Shown: positions 1-10,512 of the stretch, in pieces
Numbering within the stretch: position 1 is the stretch's first letter
Layout of the letters: each line of letters starts with the position of its first letter
Assembly (NCBI GenBank): GCA_030686995.1
Contig: CM060709.1
Span: 12,298,872 to 12,362,871, forward strand
Length of the DNA: 64,000 nt
Direction: 5' to 3'
Source of the DNA: Artemisia argyi
Taxonomy: Eukaryota; Streptophyta; Magnoliopsida; Asterales; Asteraceae
Program-made: the position numbers and the translations under genes
Notes under the pieces: generated by a model
What the model was told of the DNA's origin: nothing
Databases searched by the model: none
The model's input: only the letters and a program-made list of their open reading frames with translations

Positions 1-347
1 ACTTCCCGGTAACTTTAACACTTAAGGGAGAATCCTTTGTTCCATTGTACTAAGCGTGACGTTCCCTAGATGCCCATTTAAGCAACGTCTACCACTGAGA
101 TATGTGTGCCTGGTGATATGTACACTTGTGAAAGGAAACATTTATAATTGTGGTGGCCAACATAATTATAAGTGCTTCACGACACACGTGGACATATGAC
201 TATGCAGATGTAGATTGGTGTTGGCACAACTTAGGAAACAACTGGTAGCACGGTATTATATACGAGGATGTTAAGTATAGACTTTGGATAATCAACGGTT
301 TTCCCTCATCTCTGACGTTCACTAAATGTCCTTCCTCTCAGGAAATC
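1..347 (+). other. Leader upstream of gypsy gag
   Basis: No open frame of note. The stretch runs directly into the gag start at 348, so it is most simply the untranslated leader of the gypsy element. No primer-binding site or 5' LTR end is recognisable, so the left LTR probably lies outside the window. Confidence 0.4.
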
Positions 348-1722
348 ATGGCACCAAAGAGAGTGACTCGTAGCTCTGGTCGAGGAGGCGCAACACCAAG
401 GGGTGGAAGGACTGGTGGACGTGGAGGTAGAGGAGGTAGAGGAGCTGCTCATGACACTAGTAACCCAAGTAACGATGGTGGAAGAACTGGTGGACGTGGA
501 GGTAGAGGAGGTGGTCACGGCGTTGAAAACAATGATAACAACGATGGTGGAAATACTGATTTTGAAGCCATCATCGCTCGACAACTTGAAAACTTTCTCC
601 CCACTATTGTCACTCAAGTTGGCGATCATATGAATAATTTGGCAAACCACGAAAGCGGAATTAACAACACCAATGGTATAGGCCAGAATGGTAATGGCAA
701 CAACAACATTAGGACCGGATGCACGTATAAGGAATTTACGTCATGTAAGCCAATTGATTTCGATGGTGTAGGAGGCGCGTTGGTGTATACTCGATGGGTT
801 GAAAAGATGGAGTCGGTGATCGACATTAGTAACTGTGCAGCACATCAAATGGTGAAGTATTCCATGTGCTTACTATCAGGAAAGGCATTGACATGGTGGA
901 ATACGCAGATTCAAGCTAGGGGTAGAGCGGCAGCTGTAGGTATGACATGGGATGATTTTAAGGCATTACTGAAGGAGGAATACTGCCCGGACAACGAGAT
1001 GCAAAAGCTGGAGGATGAACTCTATCATCACTCTATGATAGGGGCTGGTCATGCAGCCTATACAGATCGATTCCATGAATTAGCCAGACTAGTTCCACAC
1101 CTAGTTACCCCTGAGTCCAAGAGGATCGAGAGGTACATATATGGCCTTGTCCCAGAAATTCGTGGGATTGTGAAAACAACTGAGCCTTCTACAATTCAAA
1201 GTGCAATATTGAGAGCAGGGACTCTGACAGATGAGATGGTTAGAAATGGAAGCTTGAGGAACAGTGATAAAAGGAAGGGAACAAGCGAGTCGAATAAGCA
1301 GATGGGCGCGATAGCTGACAACAAAAGGGCAAGGACCTTTGCGGCGACTAATTCGGGTCAGAGAGAGTATTTAGGCCAGCATCCTAAATGTACGAAATGT
1401 AACTTTCATCACCAAAAGACTGTGCCCTGCCGTATGTGTGCTAATTGCAGACAGTCTGGTCATTATGCAAACCAGTGAACCAAATGAGTGTAACAGCCCG
1501 GATCACTTTCGGAACACCTGTCCTAAGTTGAAAAGGAATCTTAACCAAGGAGGCAATCGTCCAAACTTAGCAGCAGCAATTGAAGGGCCACGAGATGAGG
1601 CCAATGAGATTCCACCCGCACTTGGCAGAGCTTACTTCCTAGGAAATCCTATCACCCAACATGTCCGCGATAGCACAACGGGTACATTCTCTTGAACAAC
1701 TAGCGTATTTTTGTAGCACTTA
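348..1722 (+). pseudogene. Ty3-gypsy gag remnant with the start of protease
   Basis: Gag is the capsid/nucleocapsid protein of the retrotransposon particle. The frame from ATG 348 opens with a Gly/Arg-rich tail (about residues 8-60), then a retrotransposon gag core (about residues 135-295; includes ALTWWNTQ, EEYCPDNE and YIYGLVPEI). The end is a CCHC zinc knuckle (CANCRQSGH) whose last Cys position is the stop codon TGA at 1476-1478. A second knuckle-like piece ([10 protein letters not shown]) continues in the +1 frame to 1695, showing a frameshift. The string GTF near 1680-1690, then LNN in a shifted frame, resembles the start of gypsy aspartic protease. Reverse transcriptase, RNase H and integrase are absent, so this is a deletion derivative. 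Seen: domains, stop, frameshift. Inferred: loss of pol by internal deletion. Confidence 0.85.
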
Positions 1723-2213
1723 AGTCTTAATATAGGACCTATACACAACATTGACTAATCTGAGACCTAGCAGCATTAACCTTAGTCATACTAACAGTAG
1801 TAATTTAATTAGTGTAAGCAATTCCAAAGTCGAGCCAATCTTTCAAAAGATCTTTTTCAAGGATGTTGAATCCAGACCTTGATTTTTAGCTTGGTACTAG
1901 TGACTGTTCTTGTTTGATTGGGTTGCGAAAATCAAGCTAAAAGTTAAAGTCATCACTCAAACCGATTTAGCCTAATCTCATGACTGTTCTTGTTTGATTG
2001 GGTTGTGGGATTAAGTGAAAATCGGTTACCTAAATGATTAACCTAAAGGAGGTCTTTTGAGGACTATGCTCGGGATTGGGAAGGTTTGCCTCATCAAGTC
2101 TGACCACGAGAACGTACCTAGTTGGATAGGAAACCAACATACAGAAGCTTTGACACATTTTCTTAAACACACATTTAACTGATTAACATTAACTGAACTT
2201 CGGGACGAAGTTC
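1723..2213 (+). other. Degenerate internal region of the gypsy element
   Basis: No coding frame is visible. A 26-28 bp motif beginning TGACTGTTCTTGTTTGATTG occurs at 1901 and again at 1981, 80 bp apart. At 2196-2214 lies a perfect inverted repeat (GAACTTCG, 3-base loop, CGAAGTTC) just before the polypurine tract. This position and sequence match the end of the internal region in the element at 48002-57467. Confidence 0.6.
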
Positions 2214-2214
2214 C

Positions 2215-2230
2215 TTTTAGAGGGGAAGAC
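2215..2230 (+). promoter_or_regulatory. Polypurine tract of gypsy element
   Basis: The purine-rich run AGAGGGGAAGA ends directly before TGTCACA, the first bases of the LTR. This is the place of the plus-strand primer in reverse transcription. Confidence 0.75.
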
Positions 2231-5200
2231 TGTCACAACTCATCATTTCAGGTCATTTCAGGTCATTTCCTGAACTTTGAAAAAAACACTATTCATAAAA
2301 CACTATTCATAAAACACTATTTATCATTTTACTATTCATCATTTTCGAGGTCATTTTGATATTCTGAGAAACATTTGGGAAATTTACTATTCACTAAACA
2401 CTATTCATTTTCGGAAAAGTTTTCATCATTCACTTGCATTACTCATTTCATCGTAAATTTAGTTTACGGGTATTCAAATTCGCGTAACCGGATTGGTTTA
2501 GGTGCGAATTCATTTTATTAGTGCTAAGGACACTGCATACGGACTGGAGATAGTCTGCATATCATCATAACAGCATTTTCATGTTATACCACTCTCAGGA
2601 TTTTCAAACTTATATATTTGATACATTTAACGTTTTTACGTATAAGTATTTATAGTAAACGTTAACACCCGGTTTATACATGACGAATATATCTAAACAT
2701 TCCCACAATGGTCCCGACATATTTTATACCCATTTTAACATCATAAAAGTTATAACATTCAGTTACCCAGTATTTTGGAAATTTATTTTATTTATAACGT
2801 ACGCTTATGAATATAACGACGGTTTTCGTGAAAACTAAACAATAATCACCCGATCACTCAGTAATTGTACCCAACATATTTTCAACATATTTTTATCATT
2901 ATTATGACTTTATTTTGTCCCGGTTAACTTCGTGAACATTTATTTCTATTAAACCCGGTACCCGATTTTAACAAATAACACAAACTAACACTTAAACTAC
3001 ATAAGATTTCTAATTAAATCACATTTTTTCTTCTTTCTTTTATACCAAAACCGGCCACATGCCCCCCCCCCCCCCTCTTTTTCCTCATGTATTAATTCCT
3101 AATAATGTATTAAATCACAAGTAAAAATCCTTTTTACTTCCTAAATATCTACAAACTAGTTACACAAAACACATAGAAAATTTTAGATCAAAACTTTGCT
3201 TTTTCTCTCCTTTTTCTTCCTCAAACCCACGACCATAACCAAACCAACACCATGATCCATTATTTTTGATAAGTTAAAGCACTAAAGTTGTTCATTATAC
3301 TTGCCTAATCAAGAATCAAACAAGAAATACACAAGTAATCCAAGGTTTCTAGTCATTCAATCATCTCATTTTATCAAGTAAGTTATCAACTTTATTTTTA
3401 CATGAATCATCTTATATTTACTTGTATTGCATGAGTTCCATGCTAAAAACCATGTACAACTAGCTATACCACCATTTATTTTGTCAAAAATGGAACATAC
3501 AAACCCTAACTTCTTATTTATGAATTCCCTTGCTATAATAACTTGGTTAGGAGCCCATGGCACCCTAAGAAGGTGTATGGTAGGATTAGATTAGCTATGT
3601 GGTGATTACAAGAGGTTTGGTGATGTTAGAAATTAGTTATAAACCTTGAAAACTTGATTTGGAGCATGTTTTAGACATGCTGTCCCATTTTGTGAAATCC
3701 AGGAAAATCAATAAATACAAAGTAAACTTTGGCAAAATTTTTAGAAAATACTTTCAAAAACGAAGCCGTAGGCGAAAGAACGGATTAAAAAGAGTTTATA
3801 ACGAAGAAGTTATGATTTTTGCAAGATTGTTGACGAAAAGTATTTTCTGGAAAATAGTTGCTGTTGGACGTTTTTCGTCGGTCAAAAAGAGGCTTTAGAT
3901 GTAACCCGGAGGAGCCGAGCTTTCCAAAATATATTACTACATACTAAGACGTAACCGTGGATATAAAGAACAAGTAAAACGGACTTATAACGACAAAGAT
4001 ATTCACGTTTGAATATCGGCTAAACCCATTTTTATTTTGACAGCTTTTAATAAAAATTGGCACTAAAACTACGTAGTACTTTTATAAGCTAGAAATAATA
4101 CCAAGTACCAAATTTTATAACTACTGATGTATTAGTTATTACAAGTATATTTTCATCATTTCAAAGCGATATTTCAAGGATTACAACCCGAGTATTTCAA
4201 CACTAACATGGAAAACATACGATATATATATAAGTATAAATATTGCTACTAGCTTATTTTATTTTCTAATAGCAATATTTTTCCAAATTCTTGGATTATA
4301 TATTTTGGATAACACAAGTGTCTTTCCAAAGAGTAGAGTGGTATAGGAACATGAGCATGGACATTCATAACATCATTTCACATTCTAAATTAGATCATAT
4401 TCATTCATCATAGGTCGCGGTTGATTTCGTTCCTTGTTGTCCTTATCATTCCGTAGCATTGTACTATTACTTCGAGGTGAGTCATAGCCCCTACTCTTTT
4501 ATACTTGTTTTAACTCTTTGGGGGAGATACATGCTACTACTTGCTTACTTGTACAAATTCACATAACATTTATACTTGATAACATTATACTTGATTGCAT
4601 TATACTTGATGGCGTTATACTTAAACTTGTAAGTCTCTTTGGGATAACACATGTATTGGGTTTCGGAGATGAAGTGGAACCAATGCTACTACCTTCCTTC
4701 TGAGCAACATAAAGTCTCCTTGGATAACACATGTATTGGGTTTCGGAGATGAAGTGGAACCAATGCCACTACCTTCCTTGTGAGCAACATACTTAAGTGA
4801 GGTCTTCGGAGATGAAGTGTAGACTCACTACTAATTGCTTAACTGTTGTTATGAACTTATACTTATCTTAATCATATTATTTTGTAGCAGTGGGTTGTGA
4901 ACACACAGGTTACAAGTCTCTTATGACGGGACTTGTAACTGAGTGGATTTACGATGCCTTTGCTGTGTGAACATTCTTTATAGGCTTTTCAACTGTATTA
5001 AGACAAACTCTATGAACTCACCAACCTTTGTGTTGACACTTTTAAGCATGTTTATCTCAGGTTAGAAAGGCGATAGCAGGTGTGTGGAGCTGAGAGTCTT
5101 AGGGCATGCTTTTGGAGACTTTCACTTTTATAGTTTACCATTCGATACACTTTAAAAACTTATGTATTATTCTACTTTGGGATATTTGTTTTGTAAACTA

Positions 5201-5335
5201 TGACTTTTATCTATTCGAATGGTAACTTTTCAAAAACTTCTCATTTAGAGTTCGTTTTCTATATCTTGTACTTTGTGCCCTGAAATAGCATCCTAATGAC
5301 ACAGTCTTCCGCTGCGGTATTTTGGGGGTGTTACA
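2231..5335 (+). repeat. 3' LTR of Ty3-gypsy element (3105 bp)
   Basis: Starts TGTCACAAC after a polypurine tract and ends GGTGTTACA, giving the usual TG...CA ends with short inverted termini (TGTCACA / TGTAACA read inward). Within it are short tandem copies of an ACACTATTCAT-type motif (2286-2340), a run of about 15 C near 3062-3076 shortly after a TTTTATA box, an 80-bp tandem repeat (units start near 4642 and 4722), and a conserved splice-site-like pair (4477 and 5060). The matching 5' LTR is not in the window, so no target duplication can be tested here. The sequence after 5335 begins GTTCGG inside a hAT-like element. Confidence 0.8.
4477..5060 (+). other. Putative intron inside gypsy LTR
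   Basis: Donor GAG|GTGAGT at 4477 is followed by TCATAGCCCC. Acceptor TCTCAG|GT ends at 5060 after TTTGTGTTGAC...AAGCATG. The same donor-side and acceptor-side strings recur in the LTRs at 36262-36868, 50798-51335 and 56663-57200. The intron reading is inference from this conservation. Confidence 0.4.
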
Positions 5336-5930
5336 GTTCGGTTTTCATCCAAAAACTGAATCGTAAAAACCAAACCGAACCGATTTTATTATATAATAAT
5401 ATATAATTAATATAATATGAATAAATAACTAAACAAATCAAATTTTTTAAATTCATATTCATTTTCTGGGTAGATTTATAATATATTTTTCTTAACGTGT
5501 ATGTTTATATGCGTTTTTGTCATGTCGTGTATTTACTTGAGAATATATCAATAAGTATATGACGATTATCATACTGTGTTTATGTTCACTTGCAAGTGTA
5601 TGTCTCATTTATCAGTGCGTAATTATAAAATTATGCAATAAACATTATTATGCTTAGATTGATAAAAAAAATAATAAAAAATAAATAAATAAATAAATAA
5701 TCAATTTTCTATGTAATACAAGTTTCTACGAATAAATTTGGCATGCCCAAATATAAACGGTTAAAAACTGAAAAAGTCAAAAAACCGAACCGAAACCGAT
5801 AATAAACCGAAAAAACCGAACCGTCAAAATCCAAACGGTTTTGGTTTTGGGTTCTACAAAAACCGAACAATTTGGTTCAGTTTCGCTTTTAGCCAAAAAC
5901 CGACCTAAACCGAACCGTGCACACCCTTAG
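5336..5930. mobile_element. hAT-like non-autonomous element, cut by the gypsy LTR
   Basis: Both ends are rich in AACCGAACCG / CGGTTCGGTTT strings, and the right end reads (reverse strand) CTAAGGGTGTGCACGGTTCG, the style of plant hAT termini beginning with AGGGGTGTGCA. The left terminus is missing because the gypsy LTR abuts it, so the gypsy element probably landed inside it. The middle is AT-rich and non-coding, with a short (AAAT)n run at 5680-5700. Confidence 0.5.
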
Positions 5931-6395
5931 CAAATGCTCAGATTTATGCATACTGTTGCAACCAAGCATTAAATTAAGTTTGGAATATACCTATTTATAA
6001 CCAACAAAGTTCAAAAGGATATCTCTCAAAACAATGTCATGTGTCAACTCTTAATGTTGAGAGAACCATCCTTGAGCCATCACGAGTCATTTATACTCAG
6101 TAAACCATAACCTTATCACTAAGTAAGATTAGTAAACAAAGATACACTTGTGTAATACACAGAAATCATACATTGTAAAACAGAAATTGATTCCATATTA
6201 GTTCAAAAGCCTTGATATATAGCTTACAGCATAACGCTAAATCATAAAACAACCCAGGTCAGATAGAGGCTGTACAGGGCACACAAACATAATGTTTAAG
6301 AGATTCTATCAACAAAGCCTACGTGCATAGCTTTTTAATAGTTCAAACGCGACCATCCCGCAAGGAGTCTGCAAAAACTTAATTGGCGGCATAGG
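5931..6395. other. Spacer, probably 3' flank of POLD4 remnant
   Basis: No gene, repeat or transposon end is recognisable. It lies downstream (minus strand) of the POLD4 stop codon and may include its 3' untranslated sequence. Confidence 0.4.
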
Positions 6396-7685
6396 TCAGG
6401 AGATAGTGGATACGGGAGGGTTCAACCCTAGGGAAGAAGCCCTCTGCCAGCAATCCATTCTGTTCATCTCAATACACGGCCTGTACGCCATGTTAATGTC
6501 AAATTCCATCGGCACCTCTTCATTTGCATCACGATTCTCTATCAAAGTATAAAAACAATAATGAACATCATAAAGAGCGGAGCACACTGATACATCATTT
6601 CTATGCAAGAAATACTACGAAAATTCAATCAACAAAGTATTTAATAGAACATCTGTCAAACAATTCAACCATTCCAAATAAAACTGGTTATTCTTTCGAC
6701 TTAATACATCAGAAAAAAAATAGCATTTTGAAATTCTCATATAAAAAATGAAGTAATTATCGTCTTTACAAACTGGTAGTCTGCTTAAAAGACAAGGATG
6801 AATCAATAATACTCTCAAAACTGCCTAATTTAGAGTCCTTTTTCACTAAAGAAGTAGATAAACAGTTTCATCCAGACACTCAAAATAGCGAATTTTAAAG
6901 TGCTTATTTTCTCTAAATTAATACATAATTTCATTTTTTTTTGAAGACTACATAATTTCATTCAAGAGTCAAAACTGTTGTAAAAATAAGCATCTCAAAC
7001 AGATAGACAAACTCAAAAACAAATCTTACTACCGCAAATAAAACTGTCTATTATTCAACTTTAATTACAACTTCTTAACAAACATCATAAATTAACAAAT
7101 GGTTTTTCTTAACAAATACGGAGTATAGCATTAATGAACATGCAAACACACTTTTATATATTACATTAGCATGCTTTTCTAATAAAAAAACTGCATTAAC
7201 ATATATCAAACTAACGATTCACCAAAGGGCTTTGGCTCGGTTGGTACCCATCTCTGAAATACCCATGGCCCATTGGAGAGATTTGATGGATAAAAGGTCA
7301 AGGGTTCGAGACTAGGCTCGTGCTCACTCAACCCAGGGTCAGGGTGTTCCCGCCAATTCACACCTTTTGGTGTCGTATCACATAAATTAAAGTCTGCAAC
7401 GATATCATCAACTGATTATTAACTCATAATTTATCTCCAAGTTCAAAATCAACAATTTTTCATACATATTACTAAATATAAATTTTGTCCTAATTTCAAA
7501 ACCCAAGCTTTACACGAACAGTTTATATCAACAATTTTATATTCAATAAATTAGCATATTCTCACCTTTAAGATCAAGAGAAGCATGAGCAATTAAGGCA
7601 GGAAGCTAACCAACACTTGATCCAAAAGTTGCAAATTCTTTTTATTTGGAATTGAATTGTACCAAAGTGATTTGGAAGGAGACAT
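6396..7685 (-). pseudogene. DNA polymerase delta subunit 4 (POLD4) pseudogene
   Basis: POLD4 is the small accessory subunit of replicative DNA polymerase delta. The last exon (6538-6396, minus) encodes a C-terminus with FDINMAYRPC, then WQRASSLGLNPP, which follows the family pattern FDxxxxYGPCxGxxRxxRWxRAxxLGLxPP. An upstream exon remnant (about 7645-7566) reads PALIAHASLDLK, the family segment just before this block. The two join in phase across a canonical intron (donor AAAG|GTGAG at 7565; acceptor GATAG at 6539). Decay signs: a TAG in the LPAL stretch (probably a former Gln), a TAA further upstream, and substitution of the conserved Gly in YGPC and CxG. The intron holds a SINE-like insertion. 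Known: family role. Seen: sequence match and stops. Inferred: pseudogene. An ATG at 7685 lies in another frame and may be unrelated. Confidence 0.7.
7225..7375 (+). mobile_element. SINE-like insertion with tRNA-type promoter boxes
   Basis: TGGCTCGGTTGG (7233) resembles RNA polymerase III box A and GGTTCGAGACT (7303) resembles box B. The spacing of about 60 bp between boxes is longer than in a tRNA. Flanking target duplications were not resolved. Confidence 0.4.
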
Positions 7686-7963
7686 ATTCTTGTGACTCCG
7701 CTTCTATTTTAAATTTTACATTTTTGGTCTAAAATTATGAAAAAACATCATTGAGGCCCATGTGTATTTTCAGGTTTTTTATACATCAGAATACAAAAAC
7801 GTTTTTAAACTTTTTTTTATCCAAATTAGGAAAGAAATAGATTTTATTATTTTTTCAAAATACAGGAAAAATAATCAATTAAAATAAATTACCAAATAAA
7901 GTATGATTTGATTTTTTGAAATGAAAAAGTCCCCACTAGGGGTTTTGTTTTATTATATAAAAA
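7686..7963. other. AT-rich spacer
   Basis: No coding frame or repeat of note. The 5' end of the CACTA element to the right is not visible here or anywhere to the left in the window. Confidence 0.4.
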
Positions 7964-8120
7964 ATATCATCTCGACTCATTCGTTTAACATCTCGTGTAT
8001 AACCATATCATCTCGACTCATTCGTTTAACATCTCGTGCATAACCATATCATCTCGACTAATTCGTTTAACATCTCGTGCATAACCATATCATCTCGACT
8101 CATTCGTTTAACATCTCGTG
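7964..8120 (+). repeat. 41-bp tandem repeat, about 3.8 copies
   Basis: The unit contains ATCTCGACTCATTCG and AACATCTCGTG and recurs at 7971, 8012, 8053 and 8094 with only one or two changes per copy. It leads straight into the first exon of the Transposase_24-type gene and is open in the coding frame from 8077, so it may be part of the gene's 5' region. Confidence 0.85.
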
Positions 8121-8246
8121 GCGGCACAAAAAGATAAATTTTACTGAGCAAGGTGGGATGGAGAAGCTGGAGGAGATCAAGGCAAAACGCCCGGAGAACA
8201 TGTCGGAGTCGGATTGGGCAGAATATGTAAATTTCTGGATCCACAC

Positions 8247-8282
<36 letters not shown>

Positions 8283-8286
8283 GTTG

Positions 8287-8333
<47 letters not shown>

Positions 8334-8360
8334 TCTATTATTATTATTCTTATTGTTAAA

Positions 8361-8432
<72 letters not shown>

Positions 8433-8618
8433 TCATTTATATAACATTTTTTATTATTTATAATACTCAGGTTAAGCACTGGTCGAACCCGGATAATTTG
8501 AAGAGAGGGGAGACCAACAGGCAGAATCGGCTCGCCAATCCGACTGCCAGCCTTCATGGGTCGCATTCGTTAGCTGTTATACGCGATAACTTCGTAAGAC
8601 GCTTTTTAATCATTTCAT

Positions 8619-8693
<75 letters not shown>

Positions 8694-9358
8694 TTTGGTG
8701 AGTCGTTATTGAGTTTATATATAAACAGCTGAGAGAACCCACCGACGCTGTGGATGGTAGAGACTTGATCGCGATGTACAGACACAACCATACGAGAGAC
8801 GGTGTTTGGGAGTCTGCATTGCCCGAGACTAGATATGTAAGTATAATTTATTTCCATAAAACTCACCCACATTAATGCAAATATAATAAATCACGACTTA
8901 TATATTACTTTGCTTATTTTTTTGTAAAGCAGAACCATATGATAAAGATGCGGGCGGAGAGCACCTCCAGGGGGACGACCATGTCTGACCTCGATATTAT
9001 GCGCCACGTGATCGGTGGCAAGCAGCGAGGTCATATTCCTGGCATAGGTCCAGTCTTACCCGGCGGTGGTCGTCAGACGACCCTCAGCGCCGCACGAGCT
9101 CGTGATCAAGCCTCCGCGTCCTCCCTGCACGAAACAGTCCAGAAGCAAACCCAGGAGATGTCCCAGCAAAGGATATTGATTGATATGTTGGTAGGGTGGG
9201 CTAAGACACAGCCAGGTTTCCCCGCTGAGCTAGCGACTCAGGCGACGACATCGGGATCCCAGGAGGCTTCACCATCACCAGGTGAGTCTACAGGTACCCC
9301 GGAGGAGGGGAGTGGGGCTAGTGGGGCTAGTGGGGGGAGTGGAGGGACTCAGGAGTAG
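8077..9358 (+). CDS. CACTA-associated Transposase_24-like protein (four exons, 5' end uncertain)
   Basis: Resembles the plant Ptta/En-Spm 'Transposase_24' proteins, thought to bind element DNA or assist the CACTA transposase. Exons: ?-8226, 8471-8593, 8729-8836, 8933-9358. Every junction has GT/AG ends (AATAT|GTAAAT, CTCAG|GTTAAG, AACTTC|GTAAGA, AACAG|CTGAG, GATAT|GTAAGT, AGCAG|AACC), all phase 0, and the joined frame has no stop until TAG 9356. Family signatures: RPENMSESDWAEY leading into VKHW, NRQNR, LHGSHSLA, then YRHNHTRDGVWES. A glutamine-rich, probably coiled segment (LHETVQKQTQEM) and a Ser/Gly-rich acidic tail end the protein. Introns 1 and 2 are mostly expanded microsatellites. The upstream part of a full-length protein is missing or not recognised; the start is unclear (ATG 8077 lies in tandem repeats; ATG 8158 is also possible). 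Confidence 0.7.
8249..8432. repeat. (ATT)n-(AAT)n microsatellite in intron 1
   Basis: About 100 bp of ATT units (with a short GTT stretch) followed after CTTATTGTTAAA by about 75 bp of AAT units. The two halves are complementary and could fold into a long hairpin in the pre-mRNA or DNA. Confidence 0.95.
8624..8691. repeat. (AT)n microsatellite in intron 2
   Basis: A nearly pure run of AT dinucleotides of about 68 bp within the second intron of the Transposase_24-like gene. Confidence 0.95.
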
Positions 9359-9730
9359 CGTATGGGTTGTTTGGGTTGATTTATATTTGTTTTGGGTTAT
9401 GGACAAATGTTTGGATAGTTTCATGGATTATTATGTCTTTATGTAGTTTATGTGTTAGGATTCCCGCTACATTGTTCCCACGTATAGTTTTGTAGCGTAT
9501 AGCGGATAGCTAGCTTATGTAGTGATCATGTGATAACGGTTTTTGAACCGTATTTTGCGAATTTGGATACAAACACATGATTATGCTAATTTTTAACAAA
9601 TTTGGATATGTATCATATTATGTTTGGCGAATTTGTGTCTTGAGTGTCTTGTGGTGTTGTAATTAGATTATATACAGGTTGTGGATTTGTAGTGATAATG
9701 TAGATTTTTTCCGGAAAAAATCTGGAAATT
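9359..9730 (+). other. 3' untranslated region and spacer of CACTA element
   Basis: T/G-rich, no coding frame. It links the stop codon of the transposon gene to the subterminal repeat block. Confidence 0.5.
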
Positions 9731-10200
9731 ACCCATTTTGCAGCAATTTGCTGCAAAATGGGTCAGACACTTTTAGCGGGGACATGTCACCGCCAAAAGT
9801 TTGCTGCATTATTAGTAAGCACCACTTTCAGCGGGGACACCTCCCCGCCAAAAGTGAGTACCATTTACGTGTAAAATACTTTCAGCGGGGACACGTCCCC
9901 GCCAAAAGTCAGTACAATTTACCTGTAAAATACTTTCAGCGGGGAAGTGTCCCCGCCAAAAGTGAGTACCATTTACTTTATAAAATACTTTTCGCGGGGA
10001 CATGCCCCCGCCAAAAGTGTTGCCACGCTGGCAAGTTTGACCTGACCAAAATTATCCACGCTGGCAGTGTGGGTCCCACTTGTCACCGCCAAAAGAGAGG
10101 TTCGTCGCCGCCGAAAGTTTACAGCGAAGGGCTTTAGCCGAAAGTGTTGGGCGGGGAGAAGTCCCCGCTGAAAGCGAGGAAATGTCCCCGCTAAAAGCAG
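9731..10200. repeat. CACTA subterminal palindromic repeats
   Basis: Five or six copies of a palindrome of the form CTTTCAGCGGGGACA...TCCCCGCCAAAAG occur near 9770, 9824, 9877, 9930, 9985 and 10146, the middle ones spaced about 53 bp. A perfect inverted repeat (ACCCATTTTGCAGCAA...TTGCTGCAAAATGGGT) sits at 9731-9764. In CACTA elements such subterminal repeats are the binding sites of transposase-associated proteins. Confidence 0.8.
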
Positions 10201-10214
10201 CCAATGTTGTAGTG
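10201..10214 (-). repeat. CACTA 3' terminal inverted repeat
   Basis: Read on the minus strand it is CACTACAACATTGG, a typical CACTA terminus. Immediately after it the host sequence CCAAGTGTTGCCCC matches copy A at 43977, which fixes the element end at 10214 to within a few bases. The other end is not in the window. Confidence 0.8.

Positions 10215-10512
<298 letters not shown>

Larger units (their letters stand above)
7964..10214 (+). mobile_element. CACTA (En/Spm) transposon, 3' part
   Basis: Joins the Transposase_24-like gene, the palindromic subterminal repeats and the CACTA terminus. It interrupts exon 2 of the copy B host gene. The left limit given is only where element-like sequence starts to be recognisable; the true 5' end and the TNP2-type transposase are not seen. 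Confidence 0.65.

Noticed and set aside
8177..8566. Open frames of poly-Leu, poly-Ile and poly-Asn
   Set aside because: Translations of the triplet microsatellite in an intron.
9679..10137. 152-codon open frame with repeated FQRG / PAKS units
   Set aside because: It is the translation of the CACTA subterminal palindromes; the repeats pair at DNA level and the opposite strand is open too.
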